Source of the DNA: JAHLMP01 sp964608845
GTDB taxonomy: Archaea > Aenigmatarchaeota > Aenigmatarchaeia > GW2011-AR5 > JAHLMP01
Direction: 5' to 3'
Length of the DNA stretch: 9,883 bases
NCBI GenBank assembly: GCA_964608845.1
Contig: CAZSPP010000009.1
Location: 1 to 9,883 of the forward strand
The notes under the pieces are model-generated. The model was not told the DNA's origin, did no database searches, and worked only from the letters and a program-made list of their open reading frames with translations. The position numbers and the translations under genes were made by a program. Positions 1-5,365 of the stretch are shown here, piece after piece (position 1 is the stretch's first letter; each line of letters opens with the position of its first letter).

Positions 1-923
1 CTTCCAACAACAACAACATTCAATGGTTGTTCTGTAAAGTATCCATAGCTTGATTCAAATGTTAAAGATACAATGTTATATGTTTGCGGTACATTGGATA
101 TTATTATTGTACATGGTATTCTTATTGTTTCTCCTTTTCTAAGTTGGATTGCTCCTGTTACTGTGGTTCCACTCCCTTGCAAATATCCACATTCTTTGAA
201 TGTTCCACCAATAATACTTAAGCTTACTGTAAGTTTTCCTATGGATTCTCCTGTACCGCCAGCACCTCTAATAATAGGCACTCCGCTTCCAACATTCTTG
301 AAAATAACATTCACAGGAATTTCATCTCCTGGACTACTAACAATTAAAGGAAGCCTTGCATCTAAATCTATATGGATCGGTCCTCTACTGTTTGATACAT
401 TATAGCTTGTTGGAATAGGTTTATTCTCTCTTATACTATATGTATAAAACTCTCTACTAAAAACATATACTTGAATCGCTCCATTGCTTTTATAATCATA
501 AGTTGTTCTTGCTATTAATTGAATTGGAAACTCTACCCCTTCGGGAAGTTGTGTAAATGGTGAAATTATTCTATTACAAGCCTTCACATCCCCTCTTAAT
601 GGAGGAGAAACTGTTAGGTCAGGAGGCTTTAAATCCCAAGGACCACAAGGATTTACATTTGTCCACGTTGCTCCTAAAATCTCTACTATAGTATTTCTTG
701 CTGTAGTACCACCAACATTCTCTATTTCTACACTAACACTTATAGGCTCTTTACTTGAATATCTATCATAATCAGTAGAAAATTCTGTTATCATTATTCC
801 ATCTGTGGAAGATACTTTTACTTCTGTTGTTACACAGCCAGAAATTGCAATTACTATAGAAATAGCGAGAATTGCTAAAATTCTTCCATTTCCTTTTTCT
901 AAATTAAAAAAGGATTTTTTCAT
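1..923 (-). CDS. Exported lipoprotein-like protein with NVG/CARDB-like beta-sandwich domains (partial, 3' end off window)
   Basis: Reading the minus strand from the ATG at 923 gives 307 codons with no stop before the window edge, so the C-terminus is missing. The N-terminus is basic (MKKSFFNLEKGNGR), followed by a hydrophobic stretch at about 14-29 ending in AISGC (Cys30), a convincing lipobox; I infer a lipid-anchored or otherwise membrane-tethered exported protein. The rest is beta-rich, with two domains that each begin near an N-V-G motif (69-71 and 210-212) as in CARDB/DUF11-type Ig-like folds. Each carries two cysteines (Cys93/Cys116; Cys245/Cys271), which could form disulfides. The start is supported by an AGGTAG Shine-Dalgarno-like site five bases upstream that overlaps the stop of the preceding gene; five bases separate the two genes, so they are very probably one operon. 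The exact role (adhesion, S-layer-associated, binding) is unknown. Confidence 0.8.
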   Translation of the reverse strand, partial: MKKSFFNLEKGNGRILAILAISIVIAISGCVTTEVKVSSTDGIMITEFSTDYDRYSSKEPISVSVEIENVGGTTARNTIVEILGATWTNVNPCGPWDLKPPDLTVSPPLRGDVKACNRIISPFTQLPEGVEFPIQLIARTTYDYKSNGAIQVYVFSREFYTYSIRENKPIPTSYNVSNSRGPIHIDLDARLPLIVSSPGDEIPVNVIFKNVGSGVPIIRGAGGTGESIGKLTVSLSIIGGTFKECGYLQGSGTTVTGAIQLRKGETIRIPCTIIISNVPQTYNIVSLTFESSYGYFTEQPLNVVVVG

Positions 924-928
924 CCTAT

Positions 929-1708
929 CTACCTAACAATTATTTCTGCAAAGCTTTTTAGCTGATATTTGTACTTTATATTAATTATCACATAGGCATT
1001 TAAATAACTTTTCTCTATGTTTTTAGCATTAATTTTACATGCTATTCTTTCTCCATATCTTTCTACATACATTTTTTCAGGAATATCACATTCTATTGGA
1101 ATATTAGGTAATATTTTTATCTCTAAATTTTCAATATCTTTAACAATACCATTTCCAACATTTCTTATTGTCAAATAAAGATATTGATTCGCTTCTCTAA
1201 CAATAATAGGATTTTCTGATAACTCTAGCAAAACTTCAAGATCATTATTGTTTTCAACAAAAGTTCTTGGCAACCCTTCCAATCTTTTAGTTATTCTTCT
1301 TCCCTCATATTCTTCTTGTGTCATCAAAACAATTTCTTTTACCATAGAAAACTCAGAAGAATAAATTACTGAGGCATAAATTGTTTGGAGCATCTCTTTT
1401 TCCAATTCTTTCTCATAAATAAGTTTGCATTCTAAGCTTTGCTCAAATCTTGGTTTTAATTCAAATTTCTTTTTGCATTCACCTTTTTTTGTAAATAACC
1501 CAACATCAAAAAACTCTGCTTCTATATCATAACTTTTTGTTCCATTGTTTTTCAAATCTAAAAAAACAGTAAATTCCTGATTTTTTAATACTTCTGTAGG
1601 AGCATCTATGGAAATTTCTAATCCATAATAGCTTTTGCTTTCTACACAAAGAGAAATTATAATTATACTACAAATCACAATTATTTCCAAAATTTTCATT
1701 TTTTTCAT
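929..1708 (-). CDS. Secreted protein with two cysteine-paired beta-sandwich domains, function unknown
   Basis: A 259-residue protein with a Lys-rich start and a hydrophobic segment at about 6-21, read as a signal peptide or N-terminal anchor. The sequence around Cys21 (ISLC) is a poor lipobox because the residue before Cys is Leu. Two beta-rich domains follow: about 28-125, with N54-N55-G56 and Cys78/Cys94, and about 155-259, with N183-V184-G185 and Cys207/Cys224. The layout matches the lipoprotein encoded just downstream, so the two look like paralogues or partners at the cell surface. A short charged linker (about 130-155) joins the domains. The first ATG (1708) is taken; the in-frame ATG at 1699 is possible and would still leave a signal peptide. 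No Shine-Dalgarno site is visible, but a TATA box lies about 35 bases upstream, which fits a very short leader. No enzymatic motif was recognised. Confidence 0.8.
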   Translation of the reverse strand: MKKMKILEIIVICSIIIISLCVESKSYYGLEISIDAPTEVLKNQEFTVFLDLKNNGTKSYDIEAEFFDVGLFTKKGECKKKFELKPRFEQSLECKLIYEKELEKEMLQTIYASVIYSSEFSMVKEIVLMTQEEYEGRRITKRLEGLPRTFVENNNDLEVLLELSENPIIVREANQYLYLTIRNVGNGIVKDIENLEIKILPNIPIECDIPEKMYVERYGERIACKINAKNIEKSYLNAYVIINIKYKYQLKSFAEIIVR

Positions 1709-1717
1709 TCAAAACAC

Positions 1718-1727
1718 TAATAAAAAT
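1718..1727 (+). promoter_or_regulatory. Possible TATA-like box for DNA ligase (leaderless mRNA)
   Basis: TAATAAAAAT is centred about 26 bases before the ligase ATG at 1749, which is where a TATA box would sit if the transcript began at the start codon itself. The bases directly before the ATG contain no Shine-Dalgarno site, consistent with a leaderless transcript. The match to a canonical box is only moderate. Confidence 0.3.
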
Positions 1728-1737
1728 GTGTAAAGAA

Positions 1738-1747
1738 AAATTTATAT
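1738..1747 (-). promoter_or_regulatory. Predicted archaeal TATA box for the exported-protein operon
   Basis: On the minus strand this reads AAATTTATAT's complement, ATATAAATTT, a good archaeal box A. Its centre is about 35 bases before the ATG at 1708, so transcription would begin about 8-10 bases upstream of that codon. It lies inside the 40-base divergent gap shared with the DNA ligase gene. Prediction from spacing and composition only, in AT-rich DNA. Confidence 0.45.
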
Positions 1748-1748
1748 T

Positions 1749-3416
1749 ATGTTATACAAAGAGCTCTGTGATGTTTATGAAAGATTAGAAAAAACAACAA
1801 AAAAGCTTGAAAAAAGGGATATATTAGCAGAGCTATACAAAAAATGTGAAGGTGATACTCTATATCAAATTGTTCTTTTGTCTATGGGTTTGGTTTATCC
1901 AACAGGTCAAGAGTTAGGAGTAGCTGAAAATATGATGAAGGAAATAATCTGCAGAAGTTATGGGATAAGTGAAAAAGATCTTGAGGAGATATTTAAAAAA
2001 ACAGGGGATTTAGGCTTAACAGCAGAGCATTTTGCAGAGAAGAAAAAGCAAACAGCTCTACTCTCAAAAAATCTTTTGGTAGAAAATATTTTTCAAAATT
2101 TGAGAAAGGTTGCAGAAACAACAGGAGAGAAATCTCAGGAAAAAAAGATGTCTTATATAATAGAATTGTTAATTCATGCAAAAGGAATAGAGGCAAGATA
2201 TATAACAAGAACTGTTTTGGGTGAGTTAAGAATAGGGGTTGCTGCTGGTATAGTAAGAGATGCAATTGCAAAGGCTTTTAATAAATCTCCTGAAGAGATT
2301 GAAAAGAGTTATAATGTTCTAGGAGATTTTGGAATGGTTGCAAAACTTGCAAAAGAAAATAGATTAGGAGCAGAGATAAAACCAGGAATTCCTGTAAGGG
2401 TGATGCTTGCTGAAAGGGCTCAGGACTTAAAAACTGCTTTAGAAGAGTTTGAAAATTGTTGCCTAGAAGCAAAATATGATGGTTTTAGGGTTTGTATTCA
2501 TAAAGATGGAGATAAGATAATGCTTTTTTCAAGAAGATTGGAAAATGTTACTGCTCAGTTTCCTGAAATTGTTGAATGGAGCAAAAGTAGAATAAAAGCA
2601 GAGAGTGCAATAATAGAAGGTGAAGCAATTGCAATAGATTTAAATACAAATTCACCATTACCATTCCAATTCCTTTCAAGAAGGATACAAAGAAAATATA
2701 GCATTGATGAAATGATGAAGGAAATACCTGTACAAGTAAATCTTTTTGATATAATATATTTAAATGGAGAAAATCTAATGGAGAAAAAATTAAAGGAAAG
2801 ATGGGAAACGCTTAAAAATATTATAGAAGAAAACGAAAGATTTAAGCTCGCTGAGCATATTGAAACAAAGGATTTTAATGTTGCTGAAAAATTTTATGAA
2901 GAATGTTTATCTAAGGGATATGAAGGAGTAATTGTTAAAAATTTAGATGCTCATTATCAGCCTGGTAAAAGAGTTGGTTATTGGTTAAAAGTAAAGCCTA
3001 TAATGGAACCATTAGATTTAGTTATTGTTGGAGCAGAATGGGGAGAAGGTAAGAGAGCAAAGTTTTTGGGCTCATTAATACTTGCTGCTTTTGATCCAAA
3101 AACAGGAAAATTTCTTCCAACAGGAATGATGGGCTCAGGCTTAACAGACGATCAACTAAAAGAAATAACAGAAAAGCTTAAGCCATTGATAATAAAAGAG
3201 GAAGGAAGAATGGTAGAAATAAAGCCAAAGATTGTTGTGGAAGTAGGATATGAAGAGATACAAAAATCTCCAAAATATCCAACAGGATATGCATTAAGAT
3301 TTCCTAGATTAATAAGGTTTAGAGACAAAGAAAAAACTGCAGAGGAAGCTGATACAATAGAAACAATAGAGAAATTGTTCTATCAACAGAAAAGAATAAA
3401 AAAAGAAGAATTTTAA
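1749..3416 (+). CDS. lig: ATP-dependent DNA ligase, archaeal type
   Basis: This 555-residue protein has the usual length of archaeal replicative ligases, which seal nicks between Okazaki fragments and in repair by forming an enzyme-AMP intermediate. The three family parts are visible: an N-terminal helical DNA-binding domain (about 1-205, with the hallmark TVLGELRIGVA at 155-165), the adenylation domain (about 206-418) and the OB-fold domain (about 419-540). Nucleotidyltransferase motifs are intact: motif I EAKYDGFR with catalytic Lys242, SRRLENVT (261-268), motif III region LFDIIYLNG (332-340), motif IV YEGVIVK (391-397), motif V YWLKVKP (411-417) and motif VI FPRLIRFRDKE (518-528). At the position where, from memory, the Pyrococcus enzyme has its PCNA-binding QKSFF, this protein has QTALL (101-105). 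The gene is divergent from the exported-protein operon and ends convergently against a small minus-strand gene, sharing the TTAA at 3413-3416. Confidence 0.97.
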   Translation: MLYKELCDVYERLEKTTKKLEKRDILAELYKKCEGDTLYQIVLLSMGLVYPTGQELGVAENMMKEIICRSYGISEKDLEEIFKKTGDLGLTAEHFAEKKKQTALLSKNLLVENIFQNLRKVAETTGEKSQEKKMSYIIELLIHAKGIEARYITRTVLGELRIGVAAGIVRDAIAKAFNKSPEEIEKSYNVLGDFGMVAKLAKENRLGAEIKPGIPVRVMLAERAQDLKTALEEFENCCLEAKYDGFRVCIHKDGDKIMLFSRRLENVTAQFPEIVEWSKSRIKAESAIIEGEAIAIDLNTNSPLPFQFLSRRIQRKYSIDEMMKEIPVQVNLFDIIYLNGENLMEKKLKERWETLKNIIEENERFKLAEHIETKDFNVAEKFYEECLSKGYEGVIVKNLDAHYQPGKRVGYWLKVKPIMEPLDLVIVGAEWGEGKRAKFLGSLILAAFDPKTGKFLPTGMMGSGLTDDQLKEITEKLKPLIIKEEGRMVEIKPKIVVEVGYEEIQKSPKYPTGYALRFPRLIRFRDKEKTAEEADTIETIEKLFYQQKRIKKEEF

Positions 3417-3715
3417 AATAACTTATATTCATTCCTTTTTCCTTCTTCCAAAGCTTTCCATAATCTTTCATAGGGTAATCCATATTCCATACACAATCCC
3501 AAAGCCTCTTTTTCAAGATGTAAATATCCATTACTTATATATCTAAGAAGCTCTTCAAATCTTTTCCTTGCACCAATTTCTAAAACCTTGTTTAACTCTT
3601 TCATTGGAAAGGAATAATTATCAGCTAATTCTAAAGCAGCCTCCCTATAGTTTAATTTTCCTTTTTCTATTTCTCTTAAGCATCTTCGAAATTCTTGATA
3701 CGCAAAATCTATCAT
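3413..3715 (-). CDS. Small protein with two tandem ~44-residue HTH-like modules, function unknown
   Basis: The 100-residue product is highly charged, predicted helical and without signal or membrane segment. It contains two gap-free copies of one module: residues 16-59 and 60-100. Aligned positions are I16/I60, G19/G63, L21/L65, A27/A71, L30/L74, Y34/Y78, P37/P81, L41/L85, K43/K87, E46/E90 and G48/G92. A third copy is in the neighbouring gene at 3825-4079. The pattern of a helix, a Y-[GS]-[FL]-P turn and a second helix ending in E-x-G looks like a helix-turn-helix. The G-K-L-N-Y-R-E-A-A-x-E-L-A stretch recalls UPF0175-type antitoxin/HTH proteins, but that link is my inference. The start is secured by AGGTGA four bases upstream. 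The stop overlaps the ligase stop on the other strand. No PIN or other toxin gene lies next to it. Confidence 0.75.
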   Translation of the reverse strand: MIDFAYQEFRRCLREIEKGKLNYREAALELADNYSFPMKELNKVLEIGARKRFEELLRYISNGYLHLEKEALGLCMEYGLPYERLWKALEEGKRNEYKLF

Positions 3716-3719
3716 TTAA

Positions 3720-3725
3720 TCACCT
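3720..3725 (-). promoter_or_regulatory. Shine-Dalgarno site AGGTGA
   Basis: A perfect archaeal Shine-Dalgarno hexamer is followed by four bases (TTAA) and the ATG at 3715. It fixes the start of the two-module small protein and shows that this gene, unlike several others here, uses a leader. The gene at 8350-8994 has the same hexamer with the same four-base spacing. Confidence 0.8.
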
Positions 3726-3739
3726 AAATATTTTGAGTG

Positions 3740-3770
3740 TTAAAAATATTTTAATATTTATTATTTTTAA
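3740..3770. repeat. 9-bp inverted repeat in the leader/promoter region of the two-module small gene
   Basis: TTAAAAATA (3740-3748) and TATTTTTAA (3762-3770) are perfect inverted copies separated by 13 A/T bases. They lie 25-55 bases upstream of the small gene's start, where its TATA box should also be. This could be an operator, but the very low complexity of the DNA makes a chance match plausible. Confidence 0.3.
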
Positions 3771-3784
3771 GTAGTTATTTAATT

Positions 3785-3824
3785 AAAAAATTAACAAAAA
3801 TAAGCAAATAAAAAAACTAAAAAA
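3785..3824 (-). terminator. Oligo-T terminator downstream of the one-module small gene
   Basis: Directly after the stop at 3825-3827, the minus strand carries four T-runs in 40 bases (positions 3819-3824, 3810-3816, 3796-3800 and 3785-3790), without a strong hairpin. Clustered T-runs in the non-template strand are the usual intrinsic termination signal in archaea. Overall A/T richness lowers the certainty. Confidence 0.5.
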
Positions 3825-4079
3825 TTAGGATGAAATTCTTGGAGAGAATATTTCATATTCCTCTATTATTCTTTGTTTAATTTTTTTAGAACCTTCTTCT
3901 ATAGCTTTTTCTAACTGATCATTTGGAAATCCATATCTTTCTGCTAGCTCTCTTGCATATTTGCTAAGATATAGCTCACCTTTCTTTATACGCTCAATGT
4001 ATAATTCATAAGTTTCTATATCTGAGAAATTTTCTTCAGGAGTCCTATGGTATTGTTCAAAACTTTTCATACTAACCAT
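3825..4079 (-). CDS. Small protein with one HTH-like module, paralogue of the gene at 3413-3715
   Basis: This 84-residue soluble, charged protein has an N-terminal tail of about 25 residues, then one copy of the module also found twice in the next gene: I31, G34, L36, A42, L45, Y49-G50-F51-P52, L56, K58, I60 and E62-G63, all at the same spacing as in both copies of the neighbour. A basic stretch (KKIKQR, 65-70) follows. I read it as a possible small DNA-binding or antitoxin-like protein; no function is established. The ATG at 4079 follows a TATA-like box by about 38 bases. The in-frame ATG at 4070 is an alternative, and neither has a strong Shine-Dalgarno site. It is separated from its paralogue by 109 bases including a T-run terminator, so the two are probably transcribed separately. 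Confidence 0.7.
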   Translation of the reverse strand: MVSMKSFEQYHRTPEENFSDIETYELYIERIKKGELYLSKYARELAERYGFPNDQLEKAIEEGSKKIKQRIIEEYEIFSPRISS

Positions 4080-4110
4080 TCACATTGAAAATATTTAACA
4101 TCCATCTCTG

Positions 4111-4122
4111 ATTATTTAAAAA
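4111..4122 (-). promoter_or_regulatory. Predicted TATA box for the one-module small gene
   Basis: The minus strand reads TTTTTAAATAAT, centred about 38 bases before the ATG at 4079, implying a leader of about 10-15 bases. It resembles the box on the other strand at 4156-4166 (both contain CTTTTT, one or no extra T, then AAAT). The 107-base gap is therefore a divergent promoter region. Confidence 0.45.
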
Positions 4123-4155
4123 GTTAACCTCACAATTTCGACAAATCTCTAAATC

Positions 4156-4166
4156 TTTTTTAAATC
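4156..4166 (+). promoter_or_regulatory. Predicted TATA box for the membrane protein-pyrG-hisS cluster
   Basis: TTTTTTAAATC is centred about 26 bases before the ATG at 4187, the position expected if the transcript starts at the start codon. No Shine-Dalgarno site precedes that ATG, which fits a leaderless first gene. Being the only clear promoter candidate upstream of four closely packed genes, it probably drives the whole cluster to 8318. Confidence 0.45.
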
Positions 4167-4177
4167 TTAATTAAGAT
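4164..4177. promoter_or_regulatory. 14-bp perfect palindrome between TATA box and start codon (possible operator)
   Basis: ATCTTAATTAAGAT is a perfect 14-base palindrome beginning within the predicted TATA box and ending ten bases before the ATG at 4187. A dimeric repressor bound here would block promoter access. No regulator is known; the core TTAATTAA alone would not be surprising in such DNA, but the flanking ATC/GAT arms extend it. Confidence 0.35.
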
Positions 4178-4186
4178 ATAATTAAT

Positions 4187-4396
4187 ATGAAATTTGAATT
4201 TTATATCCATGGACTATGGATTTTATCAGCAATATTCTTTTTAATTGCAGGAATGATAGCAGGAAATATTGAATTTACCCTAGGCACAACTCATTTAAGC
4301 TATGCCATTTCATTGCTCTTAGCATTTGTTCTATTTTTAATAGCAACAATGCTTTTAATTTCTGCAGCAATAAATGCGATAAAAGAAGAGCGTTAA
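4187..4396 (+). CDS. Small two-helix membrane protein, function unknown
   Basis: The 69-residue product is almost entirely two predicted transmembrane helices (about 8-27 and 38-64), joined by a short polar loop (NIEFTLGTTH), with a charged C-terminal tail (KEER). It is the first gene of the cluster and lies one base upstream of the SpoIIM-like gene, so I infer it may work with that protein in the membrane. No family was recognised. The ATG sits 26 bases after a TATA-like box and lacks a Shine-Dalgarno site, suggesting leaderless translation. Confidence 0.75.
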   Translation: MKFEFYIHGLWILSAIFFLIAGMIAGNIEFTLGTTHLSYAISLLLAFVLFLIATMLLISAAINAIKEER

Positions 4397-4397
4397 T

Positions 4398-5360
4398 ATG
4401 CTTGAATCAATTTTAAATCCAAGAAAGGCAGCAAATAATTTATTAGAAATATTCTTAGTTTCTTCTCTCTTTACTACAGTATCCATTTTAGTATCATATT
4501 TAATATTTCCAGATTGTAGTTCTATAGTTTTTTGCTTTTTTGTTACACTACTTTTTGCTCCATTTTTTCAAAGGTTATTTGCACATGAAGAAACAAAAGA
4601 AGAGCTTGCAATAAAGCATAGAATACATGAAAATCTTTTTAGAAGACATGAGCAAGTAATAAAGATATACTCCGCATTTTTCTTAGGAATGATAATAACT
4701 TTAAGTGTATATGCAGTATTTTTGCCAGATAATATAAAGCATGTTATTTTTAGAAGACAATATGAAGAGATAGAGAGAATTTCTCAATTGGTTAGTGGAA
4801 GGTTTTTTGAGTTTGAAAATATAAAAATTGAAGGTTTAGATATTCAAAAACAGTTTACTGCAGAAAGGATTGAAATTGCAAAGATGATATTCAAAAATAA
4901 TTCAATGGTTTTATTTTTATCTTTTCTTCTTTCATTAATTTTCGGAACTGGTGCATTGTTAATATTTTCTTGGAATGCTTCTGTGATTGCTGCTTATGTT
5001 TCAGGTTATGTTTTTGCTTTAACAAGAAGGGGAATGGACATTCTTACGGCTTATGCCCTTGGATTGCCTAGCGCATTGCTCGCAATAACCCTTCATGGAA
5101 TACCCGAGATATTAGGATATTTCTTCGCAGGATTAGCAGGAGGTATACTTTCTGTTGGCTTGATAAAAGAAAGATTCGGAAGTAAGGAAATGTTAATTGT
5201 TGTAGCAGATTCTCTTTTGTTTTTAGGTGTAGGATTTTTTTCAATATTTGTTGGAGCTTTCATAGAAACAAGTGAAATAATTTATGGCTCCATAGCCTTT
5301 TTGGCTTATATTTTGTTTTTAATTTTATTGTTTCACAAAGGCGAATTTAAGGTTGATTGA
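4398..5360 (+). CDS. SpoIIM-like (stage II sporulation protein M family) integral membrane protein
   Basis: A 320-residue protein with about seven or eight hydrophobic segments (about 15-37, 41-57, 88-110, 168-190, 193-208, 216-250, 264-289, 294-312) and a charged hairpin region between 110 and 168. The strongest family sign is the HGIPEILGYFFAGLAGG stretch (233-249), the conserved His-Gly-x-x-Glu signature of SpoIIM proteins, with the preceding AYVSGYVFAL region also typical. In Bacillus SpoIIM acts in engulfment; homologues are common in archaea that do not sporulate and their job there is unknown. The first 60 residues form an extra N-terminal hydrophobic pair ahead of an amphipathic stretch rich in Glu, Lys and His (62-88). 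The gene begins one base after the small membrane protein and ends five bases before the pyrG ATG, so all are likely co-transcribed. Confidence 0.85.
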   Translation: MLESILNPRKAANNLLEIFLVSSLFTTVSILVSYLIFPDCSSIVFCFFVTLLFAPFFQRLFAHEETKEELAIKHRIHENLFRRHEQVIKIYSAFFLGMIITLSVYAVFLPDNIKHVIFRRQYEEIERISQLVSGRFFEFENIKIEGLDIQKQFTAERIEIAKMIFKNNSMVLFLSFLLSLIFGTGALLIFSWNASVIAAYVSGYVFALTRRGMDILTAYALGLPSALLAITLHGIPEILGYFFAGLAGGILSVGLIKERFGSKEMLIVVADSLLFLGVGFFSIFVGAFIETSEIIYGSIAFLAYILFLILLFHKGEFKVD

Positions 5361-5365
5361 TAATT

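Noticed and set aside
73..405. Plus-strand reading frame of 110 codons
   Set aside because: It is antisense to the well-supported exported lipoprotein frame that runs from 923 to the left edge; its hydrophobic, proline-rich translation is what the complement of Gly/Thr-rich beta-domain codons gives.
1993..2472. Two minus-strand frames inside the DNA ligase gene
   Set aside because: Leu/Phe/Gln-rich translations are shadows of Lys/Glu-rich ligase codons; ligase motifs run uninterrupted on the plus strand.
3319..3531. Minus-strand 70-codon frame across the ligase end
   Set aside because: Overlaps both the ligase and the small gene at 3413-3715 in another frame; the latter has a clear AGGTGA site and an internal repeat, this one has neither.
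3568..3774. Plus-strand 68-codon frame opposite the two-module small gene
   Set aside because: Antisense shadow with no ribosome-binding site and a low-complexity Ile/Leu/Phe translation.
3716..3824. Possible origin or AT-rich unwinding element
   Set aside because: It is very AT-rich, but no repeated ORB-like elements or neighbouring cdc6/orc1 gene are visible; promoter and terminator roles explain it.
3413..4079. A complete toxin-antitoxin module
   Set aside because: The small proteins could be antitoxin-like, but no PIN, RelE, MazF or HEPN gene is present in the neighbourhood, so a two-component system cannot be supported.
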